In this document: piece by piece, positions 7,569-9,071 of the stretch
How positions within the stretch are numbered: position 1 is the first letter of the stretch
How the letters are laid out: each line of letters begins with the position of its first letter
Assembly: GCA_900753295.1 (NCBI GenBank)
Contig: CAADYQ010000107.1
Span: forward strand, 1-9,071
Direction of reading: 5' to 3'
DNA from: Clostridia bacterium
GTDB taxonomy: Bacteria > Bacillota > Clostridia > Oscillospirales > CAG-272
Length of the DNA stretch: 9,071 bases
Translations under genes and position numbers: made by a program
Notes under the pieces: model-generated
Database searches by the model: none
What the model saw: only the letters and a program-made list of their open reading frames with translations
What the model was told of the DNA's origin: nothing

Positions 7569-8701
7569 CAGACCATTATTCCTTTCCCGATAAAGAAGGG
7601 CATGGTCTCGTGTCCGGAAAGCACGCGTCCGTCACGCACCATCGTGTTTTTATCGGTCACGACACAGTTGAGAGAAACGCCGGAGCCTACAACGGTATCC
7701 TGGAGCAGTATGGAATTGCGCACCACGCTGCCGCGTCCGACCTTCACTCCGCGGAAGATTATCGAATTTTCCACGGTGCCTTCTATTATGCAACCGTCCG
7801 CGATAAGTGTATTCCCCACCGACGAGCCGGTGCGGTATATCGTGGGCGCGGAGTTGCGCACCTTTGTATATATGGGTCTTTCGGCTACGCCGAAGAGCGC
7901 ATCGCGCACATCGGCGCGGAGAAGCTGCATCGAGCAATCAAAATACCCCGCCAGCGACGATACGAGCGCGTAGTATCCGTCGTAATGATATACACGATAA
8001 TTCGCATGATGGATATTGCGCGCTATCACATCGCGGAAAAAGCTGGTGTAGCCGTGCGCGGCGGCGTCGCCCAGTATATTCAGCAGATACATACGGTTTA
8101 TCACCATGATGTTCGTGCTTATCTCCTGCCCCGGACGGATATCGTCGGAGAATTCGGTGGCGTCGGTGATCCTGCCCTCCGCATCCGAGAATATGACCGA
8201 ATGGCGGGGCGAGGTTATGCCGCCCTCGGTGATACGCTTCACCACAACGGTGAAGTCGGCTCCCGTCTCCTCGTGACGGTCTATCACGTCGGAAATATCG
8301 ATATTACAGATCGTATCGCAATCGGAAAGCACGATAACGTCCTCGGTGCAGCGGGAGATAAAGTTCACCACTCCGAGAAGCGCCTCAAGGCGCGTGCTGT
8401 AAAGATGTCCCACGCCCTTGGCATCATATGCCGTGATAAAGGGCGGGAGTATCTTGATACCGCCGGAACGGCGAGCAAGATCCCAGTCCTTGCCCGTGCC
8501 TATGTGGTCGAGCAGAGACTGATAATTATAGTGTGTTATCACTCCGACCTTTGATATGCCGGAGTTGACCATATTGGAAAGCGCGAAGTCGATAAGACGG
8601 TATCTGCCGCCGAACGGAACGCTCGCCATCGTGCGAAGGCGTGTAAGCTCGGGCAGGCTCTCGTCATGAATATTGGAAAATACAATTCCTGCGGCTGTCA
8701 T
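7568..8701 (-). CDS. glgD: GlgD, non-catalytic/regulatory subunit of ADP-glucose pyrophosphorylase
   Basis: A 377-residue GlgC homologue. I take ATG 8701 as the start because a strong GGAGG site sits 7 bases upstream and the protein then opens MTAAGIVFSNIHDE, as GlgD proteins do; an in-frame TTG at 8737 would add 12 unlikely residues. Residues 29-48 keep the family core VPFGGRYRLIDFALSNMVNS. The pyrophosphorylase loop (GGxGxRLxPLT) is absent from the N-terminus, and the GlgC strand VLSGDHIY is changed to VLSDCDTICNID at 124-135, marks of the degenerate GlgD subunit. Residues about 280-355 form the C-terminal beta-helix (TVENSIIFRGVKVGRGSVVRN region). In Bacillota GlgD partners GlgC in a heterotetramer and raises its activity; that role is from family knowledge. 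It lies 48 bases after glgC, and its TGA shares one base with the glgA ATG. Confidence 0.93.
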   Translation of the reverse strand: MTAAGIVFSNIHDESLPELTRLRTMASVPFGGRYRLIDFALSNMVNSGISKVGVITHYNYQSLLDHIGTGKDWDLARRSGGIKILPPFITAYDAKGVGHLYSTRLEALLGVVNFISRCTEDVIVLSDCDTICNIDISDVIDRHEETGADFTVVVKRITEGGITSPRHSVIFSDAEGRITDATEFSDDIRPGQEISTNIMVINRMYLLNILGDAAAHGYTSFFRDVIARNIHHANYRVYHYDGYYALVSSLAGYFDCSMQLLRADVRDALFGVAERPIYTKVRNSAPTIYRTGSSVGNTLIADGCIIEGTVENSIIFRGVKVGRGSVVRNSILLQDTVVGSGVSLNCVVTDKNTMVRDGRVLSGHETMPFFIGKGIMV

Positions 8702-8708
8702 TTTGCTT

Positions 8709-8713
8709 CCTCC
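8709..8713 (-). promoter_or_regulatory. Ribosome binding site that fixes the glgD start
   Basis: GGAGG on the minus strand, 7 bases before ATG 8701. It lies downstream of the alternative TTG at 8737, so it supports the shorter GlgD. Confidence 0.8.
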
Positions 8714-8749
8714 GTTTTTATAGCTTCTTTTGCTCAAGTACGCTTCCGC

Positions 8750-9071
8750 TCAGTTGGCGGAGAGCATGGCGCCGGGTGTGACCTTCCCGCCTGCGGGGAC
8801 CTGGGCATCCGAGCCGACCACGGTTATCTCGGCGCCCGTGCTTTCGGGAGCGCCCACCACGGCGCCCTCGCCTATTACGGCACGGGAGTCTATTATCGAA
8901 TACGAGATCGATGCTCCCGCCTTTACGGTAACATCGCTCATCACAACGGAATCTATCACCGATGCGCCCGCCATTACCTTTACGCCGGCGCCGAGAACCG
9001 AACCGCGGACGGTGCCGCGTATCTCGCAACCCTCGGTGATGGAAGAATTCTCGACCACGGCTCCAGCCGCC
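8750..9071 (-). CDS. glgC: Glucose-1-phosphate adenylyltransferase (ADP-glucose pyrophosphorylase), catalytic subunit; C-terminal 106 residues only
   Basis: This is the 3' end of a gene that starts beyond the right edge. The readable 106 residues (frame open to base 9070, TGA at 8752-8750) are a run of hexapeptide-type repeats with small and branched residues at regular spacing (for example VENSSITEGCEIRGTV, then VIDSVVMSDVTVKAGASI), typical of the left-handed beta-helix that ends GlgC proteins. The tail contains ITVVGSDAQVPAGGKV, similar to the usual GlgC ending. The nucleotidyltransferase domain and its GGxGxRL loop are outside the window, so the catalytic-subunit call rests on this tail plus the position directly before glgD and glgA. 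The enzyme makes ADP-glucose from glucose-1-phosphate and ATP, the committed step of bacterial glycogen synthesis in the cytosol. A GTG at 9058 lies inside the frame and is almost certainly valine, not a start. Confidence 0.88.
   Translation of the reverse strand, partial: AAGAVVENSSITEGCEIRGTVRGSVLGAGVKVMAGASVIDSVVMSDVTVKAGASISYSIIDSRAVIGEGAVVGAPESTGAEITVVGSDAQVPAGGKVTPGAMLSAN

Noticed and set aside
7550..8554. A 334-codon open frame on the plus strand opposite glgD
   Set aside because: Fully antisense to glgD, with no recognisable domain and no clear ribosome binding site; explained by codon bias of the real gene.
8702..8737. Longer GlgD starting at TTG 8737
   Set aside because: The added segment MSKRSYKNGGSK is translated from the ribosome binding site region itself (GGAGG at 8713-8709), and family proteins begin near MTAAGIVFSN.
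8702..8749. Possible terminator or promoter in the glgC-glgD gap, the largest gap in the window
   Set aside because: Only 48 bases; I see no stable GC-rich stem with a U-run and no convincing -35/-10 pair, only the glgD ribosome binding site.

Overview
The window is a dense block of protein-coding genes, all on the minus strand, so transcription runs from the right edge to the left edge. In order of transcription it holds: the 3' end of glgC, then glgD, glgA, glgP, a cytosolic GH13 alpha-glucan hydrolase, a small uncharacterised gene, proB, and the 5' part of proA. Both edge genes are cut by the window. No gap between genes exceeds about 50 bases, and several junctions overlap (TGATG or ATGA), so this looks like one long polycistronic unit whose promoter and terminator both lie outside the window.

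The organism is most likely an anaerobic Bacillota of class Clostridia, probably a gut-type uncultured lineage. The main evidence is the GlgC plus GlgD pair: GlgD, the degenerate ADP-glucose pyrophosphorylase subunit, is a Bacillota hallmark. AGGAGG-type ribosome binding sites and the glgC-glgD-glgA-glgP order agree. The DNA is fairly G+C rich (high fifties percent by eye), which fits an Oscillospirales- or Christensenellales-like genome better than a low-GC Clostridium; this lineage call is inference.

Right part (3589-9071), glycogen synthesis and phosphorolysis: GlgC/GlgD make ADP-glucose, GlgA extends alpha-1,4-glucan, and GlgP releases glucose-1-phosphate from it. Middle (1601-3577): a neopullulanase-like GH13 enzyme with all catalytic residues and no signal peptide probably trims or debranches the intracellular polymer. 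No branching enzyme (glgB) is visible.

Left part (1-1604): a 112-residue protein of unknown function joins the glycogen genes to proB and proA, the first two enzymes of proline synthesis from glutamate. The coupling of carbon storage with proline synthesis, the unknown bridging gene, and a GlgA that lacks the usual lysine of its KTGGL motif are the points most worth a second look. I see no mobile element, CRISPR array, RNA gene or clearly new system; most of this is ordinary core metabolism in a somewhat unusual arrangement.
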